Assembly: GCA_023391175.1 (NCBI GenBank)
Contig: JAEWBL010000353.1
Coordinates: forward strand, 1-6,393
DNA from: Pseudomonadota bacterium
GTDB taxonomy: Bacteria > Pseudomonadota > Alphaproteobacteria > Rhizobiales > Xanthobacteraceae
Length of the DNA stretch: 6,393 bases
Reading direction: 5' to 3'
The position numbers were made by a program, and so were the translations under genes. The notes under the pieces were generated by a model. It made no database searches, was not told the origin of the DNA, and saw nothing but the letters and a program-made list of their open reading frames with translations. This document shows, piece by piece, positions 1-6,011 of this stretch. Numbering within the stretch: position 1 is the stretch's first letter; each line of letters begins with the position of its first letter.

Positions 1-1028
1 GGGTGCTCGGCGTTCACGCGGCACTCGATGGCGTGGCCTTCCATCACCACGTCGCTCTGCTTCAGCGTCAGCTCCTCGCCGGCGGCGACGCGGATCTGCT
101 CGTTGATGAGGTCGATGCCGGTGACCATCTCCGTCACCGGATGCTCCACCTGGATGCGGGTGTTCATCTCGATGAAGTAGAACTCGCCGTTCTCGTAGAG
201 GAATTCGATCGTGCCGACGCCGAGATAGCCGAGCTTGCGCATGGCGCTGGCGCAGGTCTCGCCGATCTGGGCCCGCTGGGCGGCGGTGATGACGGGGGAC
301 GGCGCCTCTTCCCACACCTTCTGATGGCGGCGCTGGAGCGAGCAGTCGCGCTCGCCGAGATGGATGGCGTGGCCCTTCCCGTCGCCCAGCACCTGCACCT
401 CGATGTGGCGCGGGGTGCCGAGGTATTTCTCCAGATAGACCGCATCGTCGCCGAAGGCGGCCTTCGCCTCGGTGCGGGCGGTAGAGAGGGCCTGCGACAG
501 GTCGTCGGCGGTGAGGGCCACCTTCATGCCACGCCCGCCGCCGCCAGCGGCGGCCTTCACCAGCACCGGAAAGCCGATTTCGGCTGCGACGCGGTGCGCC
601 TCCTCGTCCGAATGGATGCCGCCGTCGGAGCCGGGCACCACGGGAATGCCGAGGGCCTGCGCCGTCTTCTTGGCCTCGATCTTGTCGCCCATGATGCGGA
701 TGTGCTCCGCCTTGGGTCCGATAAAATGGATGTTGTGATCGGCCAGAATCTCGGCGAAGCGGGCGTTTTCGGCGAGGAAGCCGTAGCCCGGATGCACCGC
801 ATCCGCCCCGGTGATCTCGCAGGCGGCGAGCAGCGAGGGAATGTTGAGATAGCTCTCGCGGGCCGGCGGCGGGCCGATGCACACGCTTTCATCCGCAAGA
901 CGCACGTGCATGGCGTCGGCATCGGCGGTGGAATGCACCGCCACCGTCGCGATGCCCAGCTCCTTGCAGGCGCGCAGGATGCGCAGCGCGATCTCGCCGC
1001 GGTTGGCGATGAGGATTTTTCTGAACAT
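1..1028 (-). CDS. accC: Biotin carboxylase subunit of acetyl-CoA carboxylase (3' end outside window)
   Basis: AccC uses ATP and bicarbonate to carboxylate the biotin on AccB, the first half-reaction of malonyl-CoA formation for fatty acid synthesis in the cytoplasm. I translated 342 codons from the ATG at 1028; the family is usually about 450 residues, so roughly the last quarter lies beyond the left edge. The N-terminal fold is typical ([20 protein letters not shown], then [10 protein letters not shown] near 79-88). The ATP-grasp glycine-rich loop [11 protein letters not shown] lies at about 159-169, [12 protein letters not shown] at about 226-237, and the catalytic/metal segment [17 protein letters not shown] at about 285-301. 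The visible part ends in ECRVNAEH, as expected. All catalytic residues I could place are present and no frameshift is seen. It lies 55 bases after accB in the same direction, so co-transcription is likely. The ribosome binding site is weak (AAGG about 12 bases upstream). Identification is by motif reading, and I consider it certain at family level; the related propionyl-CoA type carboxylases are longer and not paired with a separate accB. Confidence 0.97.
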   Translation of the reverse strand, partial: MFRKILIANRGEIALRILRACKELGIATVAVHSTADADAMHVRLADESVCIGPPPARESYLNIPSLLAACEITGADAVHPGYGFLAENARFAEILADHNIHFIGPKAEHIRIMGDKIEAKKTAQALGIPVVPGSDGGIHSDEEAHRVAAEIGFPVLVKAAAGGGGRGMKVALTADDLSQALSTARTEAKAAFGDDAVYLEKYLGTPRHIEVQVLGDGKGHAIHLGERDCSLQRRHQKVWEEAPSPVITAAQRAQIGETCASAMRKLGYLGVGTIEFLYENGEFYFIEMNTRIQVEHPVTEMVTGIDLINEQIRVAAGEELTLKQSDVVMEGHAIECRVNAEH

Positions 1029-1083
1029 CAGCGGTGCGTGCCTTGTGGGTGCCTGCGGGTGGGCCTGCCTCGTCCGGTCGCGC

Positions 1084-1563
1084 TCATTCGATGATGAGCA
1101 GGGGCTCGCCGTATTCCACCGGCTGCGCGTTGCCCACGAGGATGCGCGTCACTGTGCCGGAGCGCGGCGCGGGGATCGCGTTCATGGTCTTCATCGCCTC
1201 GACGATGAGAACGGTCTGGCCCTCGCGCACGCTCGCGCCCACCTCGATGAAGGGGGCGGCGCCGGGCTCGGCGGCGAGATAGGCGGTGCCCACCATGGGG
1301 GAGGCCACGACGCCGGGATGCTTGGAGAGGTCCGCAGGGGCCTCGGCCGCGACAGCCGGCGCGGCCGCTGCGACGGGGGCGGCCGCCGGATAAGGAGCGG
1401 CGTAGGGTGCTCCCTGGGCGATGGTGACAGGGGCGGGCGCGCGCACCACGCGGATGCGCAGGCCCTCGTGCTCCACCTCGATCTCGGTCAGGTCGCTGCC
1501 CGAGAGGAGATCGGCGATCTCCTTGACGATGGCGGTGTCGATGGGAGGGTTGGAGGGCTTCAT
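1084..1563 (-). CDS. accB: Biotin carboxyl carrier protein of acetyl-CoA carboxylase
   Basis: AccB (BCCP) carries the covalently bound biotin that shuttles CO2 from AccC to the carboxyltransferase AccAD. The protein is 159 residues, normal for the family. An N-terminal helical segment (about 8-45) is followed by a flexible Ala/Pro-rich linker (about 42-78). The C-terminal biotinyl domain (about 82-159) carries the EAMKTMN motif, with Lys125 as the predicted biotinylation site. The stretch [22 protein letters not shown] region (about 88-109) corresponds to the protruding thumb that distinguishes bacterial BCCP from other biotinyl domains. I chose the ATG at 1563 because AGGA sits about 5 bases upstream and [20 protein letters not shown] starts as expected. 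The frame stays open upstream to 1662, but that would overlap aroQ and adds low-complexity residues unlike the family. It sits 52 bases after aroQ and 55 before accC, consistent with one operon. Confidence 0.97.
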   Translation of the reverse strand: MKPSNPPIDTAIVKEIADLLSGSDLTEIEVEHEGLRIRVVRAPAPVTIAQGAPYAAPYPAAAPVAAAAPAVAAEAPADLSKHPGVVASPMVGTAYLAAEPGAAPFIEVGASVREGQTVLIVEAMKTMNAIPAPRSGTVTRILVGNAQPVEYGEPLLIIE

Positions 1564-1615
1564 GATGTTCCTGGCTCTGGCCGGCCATGGGGCCGCGCGA
1601 GGGCGTTGAGGGATC

Positions 1616-2074
1616 TTAAGGGGTCTGCGGCAGGCCGGCGATGGCGCGCAGGCCCAGCACATAGCTCTGCGGTCCGAAGCCGCAGATCACTCCGCGGACG
1701 ACGGGCGACAGGTAGGAATGGTGGCGGAAGTCTTCCCGTGCGAACACGTTGGACAAATGCACCTCGATGGTCGCCACCCCCACCGCGGACACCGCGTCGC
1801 GCAGCGCGACGGAGGTGTGGGTGTAGGCAGCGGCGTTGAGGACAATGCCCCGCGCACCGCGGGCCGCCTGGATGAAATCCACCAGCGCGCCTTCCGAATT
1901 GGTCTGGCGGAAGACGATGTCGAAGCCCAGCGCCTCGCCCTCGGCCCGGCACAGGGCCTCGACATCGGCAAGCGTCGCCGCGCCATAGATGCCGGGCTCG
2001 CGGGTACCGAGCAGGTTGAGGTTGGGCCCGTTCAGGACGTGGACGGTGTCTGTCATCCGTGCGTGATCTGCCAC
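1616..2074 (-). CDS. aroQ: 3-dehydroquinate dehydratase, type II
   Basis: AroQ dehydrates 3-dehydroquinate to 3-dehydroshikimate, the third step of the shikimate pathway, usually as a cytoplasmic dodecamer. The reading frame gives 152 residues from a GTG at 2074, or 146 from an ATG at 2056; both fit the family. Type II hallmarks are visible in order: [18 protein letters not shown] (with active-site loop Arg25 and catalytic Tyr30 in the 152-residue numbering), [13 protein letters not shown], the N80-AAAYTHTS stretch, and [17 protein letters not shown] with catalytic His106 and Arg117. The usual NPGAYTHTS/NAGAYTHTS glycine is an alanine here, which I regard as a tolerated variant. An AGGAGG lies at 2078-2083, three bases from the GTG but 21 from the ATG, so the ribosome binding site favours GTG even though the spacing is short. 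It is the first gene of the run with accB and accC and has a promoter candidate just upstream. The aroQ-accB linkage is common in proteobacteria. Confidence 0.96.
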   Translation of the reverse strand: MADHARMTDTVHVLNGPNLNLLGTREPGIYGAATLADVEALCRAEGEALGFDIVFRQTNSEGALVDFIQAARGARGIVLNAAAYTHTSVALRDAVSAVGVATIEVHLSNVFAREDFRHHSYLSPVVRGVICGFGPQSYVLGLRAIAGLPQTP

Positions 2075-2077
2075 CGG

Positions 2078-2083
2078 CCTCCT
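2078..2083 (-). promoter_or_regulatory. Ribosome binding site of aroQ (decides start)
   Basis: On the minus strand this reads AGGAGG, a perfect Shine-Dalgarno core. It is three bases from the GTG at 2074, or five if only AGGA is counted as the pairing core, and 21 bases from the ATG at 2056. The GTG is therefore the better-supported start, although the gap is shorter than ideal. Confidence 0.6.
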
Positions 2084-2100
2084 GTCGGCCGGGTCGCAGC

Positions 2101-2129
2101 CTTATAGGGGTGCGCGCGCCCGATGGAAA
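2101..2129 (-). promoter_or_regulatory. Candidate sigma70-type promoter of aroQ-accB-accC
   Basis: On the minus strand TTTCCA (2129-2124) is followed by exactly 17 bases and then TATAAG (2106-2101). The -10 matches the TATAAT consensus at five of six positions and the -35 matches TTGACA at four of six. In a GC-rich genome such an AT-containing -10 stands out from its surroundings. The expected transcription start, about seven bases past the -10, would leave a leader of only about 20 bases before the aroQ GTG, with the AGGAGG in it. This is pattern recognition only. Confidence 0.5.
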
Positions 2130-2144
2130 GAGTGCCCGCGGAAC

Positions 2145-2165
2145 GGGCGGCCAAGGCGGCCGCCC
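2145..2165 (-). terminator. GC-rich hairpin after the DsbA-like gene, possible terminator
   Basis: A perfect 8-base-pair inverted repeat GGGCGGCC / GGCCGCCC (2145-2152 and 2158-2165) with a 5-base loop lies 34 bases past the stop of the DsbA-like gene and before the aroQ promoter candidate. Its position between two likely transcription units suits a terminator. No U-run follows, so it is not a canonical intrinsic terminator; it could instead protect a 3' end or be a chance product of high GC content. Confidence 0.35.
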
Positions 2166-2199
2166 CTATCCGTGAGCATTCGGGCGGGTGACGCCCCTT

Positions 2200-2997
2200 C
2201 TACTTGCCCGTCTGCTTGCTGCGGGCGTCGGCGACGGCGGCCTTCAGCTTGTCGAAGCCGACGGCGCCGATCACCACCTGATCGCCGATCACGTAGGACG
2301 GCGTGCCGTTGAGCGAGAGCGCCTCGGCGATCTTCATGCTCTCGTCGAGGGTGGCGTTCAGCTCGGGCGAAGTGGCCTGCTTCTGGATCAGCGCCGGGTC
2401 GATGCCGACCTCCTTCGCCGCCGCCAGCGCCTTGGCGCGATCGGCCTGGCCGCGACCGCCGAGAAGGGCCTGATGGAACGCCATGTACTTCTCGGGGGCC
2501 ACCATGCGCACGGCGACGGCCACCTGCGCGGCCTCGACCGAGCCCTGGCCGAGCACCGGGAACTCCTTCAGCACCACGCGCAGCTTCGGATCCTGCTTGA
2601 TGAGGTCCTGAAGGTCCGACAGCGCCTTTTTACAATAGCCGCAATTGTAGTCGAAGAACTCGACCAGCGTGACGTCGCCCTGCGGATTGCCGGCGACGAT
2701 GCCGCGCGGGCTCGACAACAGCAGCGGCTTCAGCTCGGCCACCGCCTTGCTGCGCTGGGTCGCATCGGCCACCATCTGCCGGCTTTCCAGCACGGAGATG
2801 GCTTCCTGGAGCACTTCCGGGTTCTGGATCAGATACTCGCGGATGATGCCGCCGAGTTCCTTCTTCTCCTCGTCCGTGAAGGCTGCGGCCGGGCTTGCGG
2901 CGAGGAAGAAGGCCGGCACGGCGGCCAGCGCCAGCGCGGAAAGGCGGGCGGCGAGGTGCCGAAAGCCGGTTCGGGCCAGGCCCGTGGGGGAGAACAT
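2200..2997 (-). CDS. Secreted DsbA-family thiol-disulfide protein with ScsC-like N-terminal domain
   Basis: A 265-residue thioredoxin-fold protein predicted to make, reduce or isomerise disulfide bonds in periplasmic proteins. Residues 1-39 are a signal peptide (Arg-containing n-region, hydrophobic LSALALAAVPAFFLAA core, AAA|F cleavage). Residues about 40-90 (FTDEEKKELGGIIREYLIQN and following) form a charged helical segment like the N-terminal oligomerisation region of ScsC and Com1-type DsbA proteins. The thioredoxin domain follows: VEFFDYNCGYCKK with redox pair Cys119/Cys122, an inserted helical domain, and the cis-proline loop NGTPSYVIGD (Pro233). The C-X-X-C dipeptide is GY, not the PH of classical E. 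coli DsbA, and the N-terminal arm favours a multimeric isomerase/reductase role; this is inference. The ATG at 2997 was chosen because AAGGAG lies six bases upstream. An earlier in-frame ATG at 3033 overlaps the stop of the M48 gene but lacks a ribosome binding site. Translational coupling or co-transcription with the M48 gene is likely (35-base gap). Confidence 0.9.
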   Translation of the reverse strand: MFSPTGLARTGFRHLAARLSALALAAVPAFFLAASPAAAFTDEEKKELGGIIREYLIQNPEVLQEAISVLESRQMVADATQRSKAVAELKPLLLSSPRGIVAGNPQGDVTLVEFFDYNCGYCKKALSDLQDLIKQDPKLRVVLKEFPVLGQGSVEAAQVAVAVRMVAPEKYMAFHQALLGGRGQADRAKALAAAKEVGIDPALIQKQATSPELNATLDESMKIAEALSLNGTPSYVIGDQVVIGAVGFDKLKAAVADARSKQTGK

Positions 2998-3002
2998 GCG
3001 GG

Positions 3003-3008
3003 GCTCCT
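3003..3008 (-). promoter_or_regulatory. Ribosome binding site of the DsbA-like gene (decides start)
   Basis: On the minus strand the sequence here and just beside it reads AAGGAG followed by CCCCGC and then the ATG at 2997. This is a near-ideal Shine-Dalgarno with six-base spacing. The upstream in-frame ATG at 3033 has nothing comparable, so this site supports the shorter start that places the signal peptide at the N-terminus. Confidence 0.75.
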
Positions 3009-3032
3009 TGGGTGAAAGGCTGTCTTTGAGCA

Positions 3033-4523
3033 TCAGCGCTGATTGGCGGCCGATGCGGGCGGTTTGAAATTCACGAGATCGTCGGCCTTGAGCCAGCCGG
3101 GCGAGCCCTGCGGAAACTTTGTCCGGGCGCGGGCCGCGAGTTCCCGGCCGAGCTTGAAGTCGCCGGACGCAAAATAGGACTGTGCGGACGCGAGGTCCGC
3201 ATTGGCGGTATCGCCCGAACGGCCATAGGCCAGCGCGAGCGAGCGCCACGCGGACGGTGAATTCGGATCACGCTGGGTCGCCTGCACCAGTTCGCGGATG
3301 GCTTCCTGGGTGTAGGTCTGGTTGCCCGACTGCACGAGCGCCTGCCCCAGCATGGCGCGGATGAGCGGCGCGCCATTGGTCATCTGCACAGCCTTGCGGA
3401 GCGGTGCGACGGAATCGCTAGCGCGCCCGGCCTCAAGCAGCGCCTGCCCCTTGAGCTCGTAGAAATAGGGGTTCGACGGCTCCTTGGCGATGAGGGCGTC
3501 GATCTGGCGGATGGACGAATCCACATTGCCGAAGCGGTAGGCCGAGATGGCGCGCGCATACTGGGCCGCGATGGAGCCGTCGGAGGGCGGGTAACGGCGT
3601 GCCACCGCCTCGGGACGCTCCATGAAGCCGATGAGCTTAGCGCGCATCATGTCGTGGCGCGCCTGCAGGGCCGGTGGGTCCTTGACCTCGTAATAGGGGC
3701 TGGCCTTGGCCAGCTGTTCGAGCGCGGCGATACGCTCGCGGGCCATGGGATGGCTCAGGGCGTAGGGATCGATGCGCTGGCTGATGAAAAGCTGGTCGTT
3801 CTGGAAGCGCTCGAACGTCTGCAGCATGCCCTTGGCGGACTGGCCAGTGGCATTGAGATACTTCACTGCCGAGCGGTCGGCGGCGGACTCCTCGCCGCGC
3901 TGATAGGAGAGCAGCGAGCGGCGGATCATCTCCTGCGGCGCCGACATGGCGGCAGCGCCCACGTTGCCCATGTCCCGGCCGTTCATGCCGCTCGCCGCGC
4001 CGGCCGCGACGCCACCTGCCGCCAGAAGCATGGCGACGATCGCCATGGTTTGGGCGCCGGCGATCTGCTCCCGCATCCGGGCGAGGTGGCCGCCGGCGAT
4101 ATGGCCGGTCTCGTGGGCGAGCACACCGATGATCTGGTTGGGCGTCACCGAATCGACGAGCGCGCCGGTGTTCACGAAGATGCGCCGGCCATCGGCCACG
4201 AAGGCGTTGAAGGCCCGGCTGGAGATGAGCACCACCTCGACGTTCTGCTGGGCCAGCCCCGCCGCCTTGAGGATGGGGCGGGTATAATCCTTGAGCAGCG
4301 CCTCGATCTCGGTGTCCTGGATGGTCTGCGGCGCCGACTGGGGGGCCTGTTCCTGCGCGCGGGCGGCGACAGTCCATGTCGCCTGAACCGGAAGGGCCGT
4401 CGCCGCAGCAAGGCACAGCAGACGTCCGGCGGTGCGAAACCCGCCCCCGACACGCTCCGCCAATCCGATCCGCTGTTCCGCTCGGGCTCGATCCATTCCG
4501 TCAACCACCACGCAAGCCGCCAT
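3033..4523 (-). CDS. Periplasmic M48-family zinc metalloprotease with TPR repeats (BepA/YfgC-like)
   Basis: A 496-residue predicted periplasmic metallopeptidase of the BepA (YfgC) type, which in E. coli degrades or helps assemble outer-membrane proteins such as LptD. A signal peptide covers about residues 30-56 (RLLCLAAATALP core, ARA|Q cleavage). The M48 catalytic domain follows: FVADGRRIFVNTGALVD, the zinc motif HETGH (137-141), and GEESAAD with likely third ligand Glu212 and Asp216. SHPMARERI (His258) matches the loop that in BepA contributes a regulatory zinc-binding histidine. A small-residue hydrophobic stretch at about 159-180 resembles the membrane-facing active-site plug of this family. 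Residues about 315-480 form several TPR helices (for example EPSNPYFYELKGQALLEAGR), the expected substrate-docking tail. All zinc ligands are intact. The start is uncertain: ATG at 4523 or ATG at 4496 (487 residues, GGTGG eight bases upstream); neither has a strong ribosome binding site. Its TGA overlaps by one base an ATG in frame with the downstream DsbA-like gene. Confidence 0.93.
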   Translation of the reverse strand: MAACVVVDGMDRARAEQRIGLAERVGGGFRTAGRLLCLAAATALPVQATWTVAARAQEQAPQSAPQTIQDTEIEALLKDYTRPILKAAGLAQQNVEVVLISSRAFNAFVADGRRIFVNTGALVDSVTPNQIIGVLAHETGHIAGGHLARMREQIAGAQTMAIVAMLLAAGGVAAGAASGMNGRDMGNVGAAAMSAPQEMIRRSLLSYQRGEESAADRSAVKYLNATGQSAKGMLQTFERFQNDQLFISQRIDPYALSHPMARERIAALEQLAKASPYYEVKDPPALQARHDMMRAKLIGFMERPEAVARRYPPSDGSIAAQYARAISAYRFGNVDSSIRQIDALIAKEPSNPYFYELKGQALLEAGRASDSVAPLRKAVQMTNGAPLIRAMLGQALVQSGNQTYTQEAIRELVQATQRDPNSPSAWRSLALAYGRSGDTANADLASAQSYFASGDFKLGRELAARARTKFPQGSPGWLKADDLVNFKPPASAANQR

Positions 4524-4735
4524 TCACGCAGGGACTAAAGCCATATCCGCCTTGGCTCGCTCCGGGGCACAGGCTACGAGACTGCCGGACACTGGCGTCG
4601 GCGAAAGCCGAGGTCAATCCGCTGGCCTTCACGTTGGGGCGAACCCGCCTCAGGGACAGGCAGAATAAGGCGGCAGCACGGCAGCGCGGGCATCGGCGCG
4701 GCCTTCACCCGCAGGAACGCAACGGAATTTCGGCA
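4524..4735. other. Divergent intergenic region between the M48 gene and the aminotransferase gene
   Basis: This 212-base gap must hold the promoters of both divergent genes. I found no strong -35/-10 pair on either strand. The best plus-strand match is TTGGCT (4552-4557), then 17 bases, then TACGAG, which is poor. Two inverted repeats are visible: TCGGC-GAAA-GCCGA at 4598-4611, and CCGCCT/AGGCGG at 4645-4650 and 4668-4673. The aminotransferase reading frame stays open through the whole gap, but the residues it would encode do not resemble an aminotransferase N-terminus and the GC-rich composition explains the lack of stops. Confidence 0.6.
4598..4611 (+). repeat. Small hairpin with GAAA (GNRA-type) tetraloop
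   Basis: TCGGC and GCCGA form a perfect 5-base-pair stem closed by GAAA, a GNRA tetraloop that is especially stable in RNA. It lies 125 bases upstream of the aminotransferase ATG and would be part of its leader if transcription begins before it. No known riboswitch consensus was recognised around it. Confidence 0.35.
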
Positions 4736-5905
4736 ATGCGGCAGGTTCTTCCCCTCCTCTCCCGGCGCAGTGCGGTCGAGCCCTTCATCGTCATGGACGT
4801 GATGGAGCACGCCGCCCGGATCGAGGCGCAGGGCGGGCATGTGATCCATCTGGAGGTGGGTCAGCCGGCGGCCCCGGCACCGCTCGTGGCGCGGCAGGCG
4901 GCGGCCGCCGCGTTGGCGGCCGGACAGGTGGGCTATACCGCCGCCCTCGGTATCCCGGCCCTTCGAGCGCGCATCGCCCGCCATTACGAAGAGCAGCACG
5001 GCGTCTGCGTCGATCCGGAGCGGATCGTCGTGACCAATGGGTCGTCGGGTGGCTTCATCCTGGCTTTCCTGGCCCTGTTCGAGCCGGGAGATCGCGTGGC
5101 CATCGCGGCGCCCGGCTATCCGCCCTACCGCCACGTCCTGTCCGCGCTCGGCTGCGAACCGGTGCTGATCGAGACCCGGGCGGAGGACCGCCACGCTTTG
5201 ACCGCCGAGCGGCTGATGGAAGCCCACCGGGCCGCGCCGCTCAAGGGCGTGCTGGTGGCGAGCCCTGCCAATCCCACCGGCACCATGATGGACCGCGCTG
5301 CCCTGACCGCGCTCCACGCCTGCGCCAGCGACCTCGGCCTCGCCTTCGTCTCCGACGAAATCTACCATGGGCTCGATTACGCCTTCCCGGCGGTGAGCGC
5401 GGTGGAGATCGGCGACGATGTCACCGTCATCAACTCCTTCTCCAAATACTTCTGCATGACCGGCTGGCGCGTCGGCTGGATGGTGGTGCCGCCGGGCGTC
5501 TCGCGCACCATGGAGCGGCTTCAGCAGAACTTCTCGATTTCGGTGCCCACCCTGTCCCAGATCGCCGCCGACGCCGCCTTCGAGGGCCGCGCCGAGATGG
5601 ATCAGGTGAAGGCGACCTATGTCGAGAACCGGCGCATCTTGACCGAAGGGCTGCCCGCCGCAGGCCTCGGCCGCTTCCTGCCGGCCGACGGCGCCTTCTA
5701 CCTCTATGCCGACGTCTCCGACTTCACCGACGATTCGGCCGCCTTCGCCCGCAGCCTGCTGGACGCGGCACATGTGGCGGCGACACCGGGGGTGGATTTC
5801 GACCCGTTCCACGGCCGCCAGTTCCTGCGCTTCTCCTACGCCGGCTCCGGCCCCGACATGGCGGAAGCCGTCCGGCGCATCGGCGACTTCCTGAAGCGGG
5901 GGTGA
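4736..5905 (+). CDS. PLP-dependent aminotransferase, class I/II (fold type I)
   Basis: A 389-residue cytoplasmic aminotransferase that should transfer an amino group between an amino acid and a 2-oxo acid through pyridoxal phosphate. Motifs appear in order: RSAVEPFIVMDVME and VIHLEVGQPAAPAP at the N-terminus, TNGSSGGF near the PLP phosphate site, the NPTG motif with Asn179, SDEIYHGLDY with Asp207 and Tyr210, and NSFSKYFCMTGWRVGW with Lys237 as the Schiff-base lysine. FLRFSYAG near the C-terminus supplies Arg365, the residue that binds the substrate carboxylate. All key residues are intact and the length is normal. The ATG at 4736 is chosen because homologous N-termini typically begin just before the AVEPFIVMDVM segment; the ribosome binding site is poor (GGA about ten bases upstream). 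Substrate specificity cannot be read from sequence; aspartate, aromatic, alanine/valine or other substrates are all possible. It stands alone in front of aat, 106 bases away, and divergent from the M48 gene. Confidence 0.93.
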   Translation: MRQVLPLLSRRSAVEPFIVMDVMEHAARIEAQGGHVIHLEVGQPAAPAPLVARQAAAAALAAGQVGYTAALGIPALRARIARHYEEQHGVCVDPERIVVTNGSSGGFILAFLALFEPGDRVAIAAPGYPPYRHVLSALGCEPVLIETRAEDRHALTAERLMEAHRAAPLKGVLVASPANPTGTMMDRAALTALHACASDLGLAFVSDEIYHGLDYAFPAVSAVEIGDDVTVINSFSKYFCMTGWRVGWMVVPPGVSRTMERLQQNFSISVPTLSQIAADAAFEGRAEMDQVKATYVENRRILTEGLPAAGLGRFLPADGAFYLYADVSDFTDDSAAFARSLLDAAHVAATPGVDFDPFHGRQFLRFSYAGSGPDMAEAVRRIGDFLKRG

Positions 5906-5917
5906 GAGGGGAACCGG

Positions 5918-5968
5918 CGCCCCATTCTGCGTGTCAAAGGGTCGCAGGACCCTCCGGGAACTGGGGCG
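5918..5968 (+). repeat. Nested inverted repeats between the aminotransferase gene and aat
   Basis: An outer pair CGCCCC (5918-5923) / GGGGCG (5963-5968) encloses an inner perfect hairpin AGGGTC-GCAG-GACCCT (5938-5953). The inner hairpin starts 33 bases after the aminotransferase stop, so it could serve as a transcription terminator or 3' stabiliser, but no T-run follows. It could also lie in the leader of aat if the two genes are co-transcribed. Short stems like these can arise by chance at this GC content. Confidence 0.3.
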
Positions 5969-6011
5969 GGACGCCACACGGCCGCTCCATTTGCTGGTAG
6001 GATGAACCTCC

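Noticed and set aside
3..1094. Long plus-strand open frame (363 codons) across the accC region
   Set aside because: It is antisense to accC, whose translation is an unmistakable biotin carboxylase. The plus-strand product is rich in Gly, Ala, His and Arg, without recognisable domains, as expected from the complement of high-GC codons.
1564..1662. Longer start for accB overlapping aroQ
   Set aside because: The extra 33 residues are Arg/Pro/Ala-rich and not family-like; the ATG at 1563 has a good AGGA and the expected N-terminal sequence.
2188..3015. 275-codon plus-strand open frame opposite the DsbA-like gene, and a similar 294-codon one at 3654-4538 opposite the M48 gene
   Set aside because: Both mirror well-supported minus-strand genes with signal peptides and catalytic motifs; their products show only composition bias.
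2998..3249. Longer start for the DsbA-like gene, extending into the M48 coding region
   Set aside because: It would bury the signal peptide behind more than 80 residues read out of frame from the M48 gene. The AAGGAG six bases before 2997 marks the likely start.
4376..4735. N-terminal extension of the aminotransferase frame by 120 codons
   Set aside because: The extension overlaps the 5' end of the M48 gene on the other strand and encodes Pro/Arg-rich sequence unlike any aminotransferase. The family-typical N-terminus starts at 4736.
4560..4735. Cobalamin or SAM-type riboswitch upstream of the aminotransferase
   Set aside because: I looked for conserved blocks of these classes on both strands and did not find them; only simple hairpins are visible.
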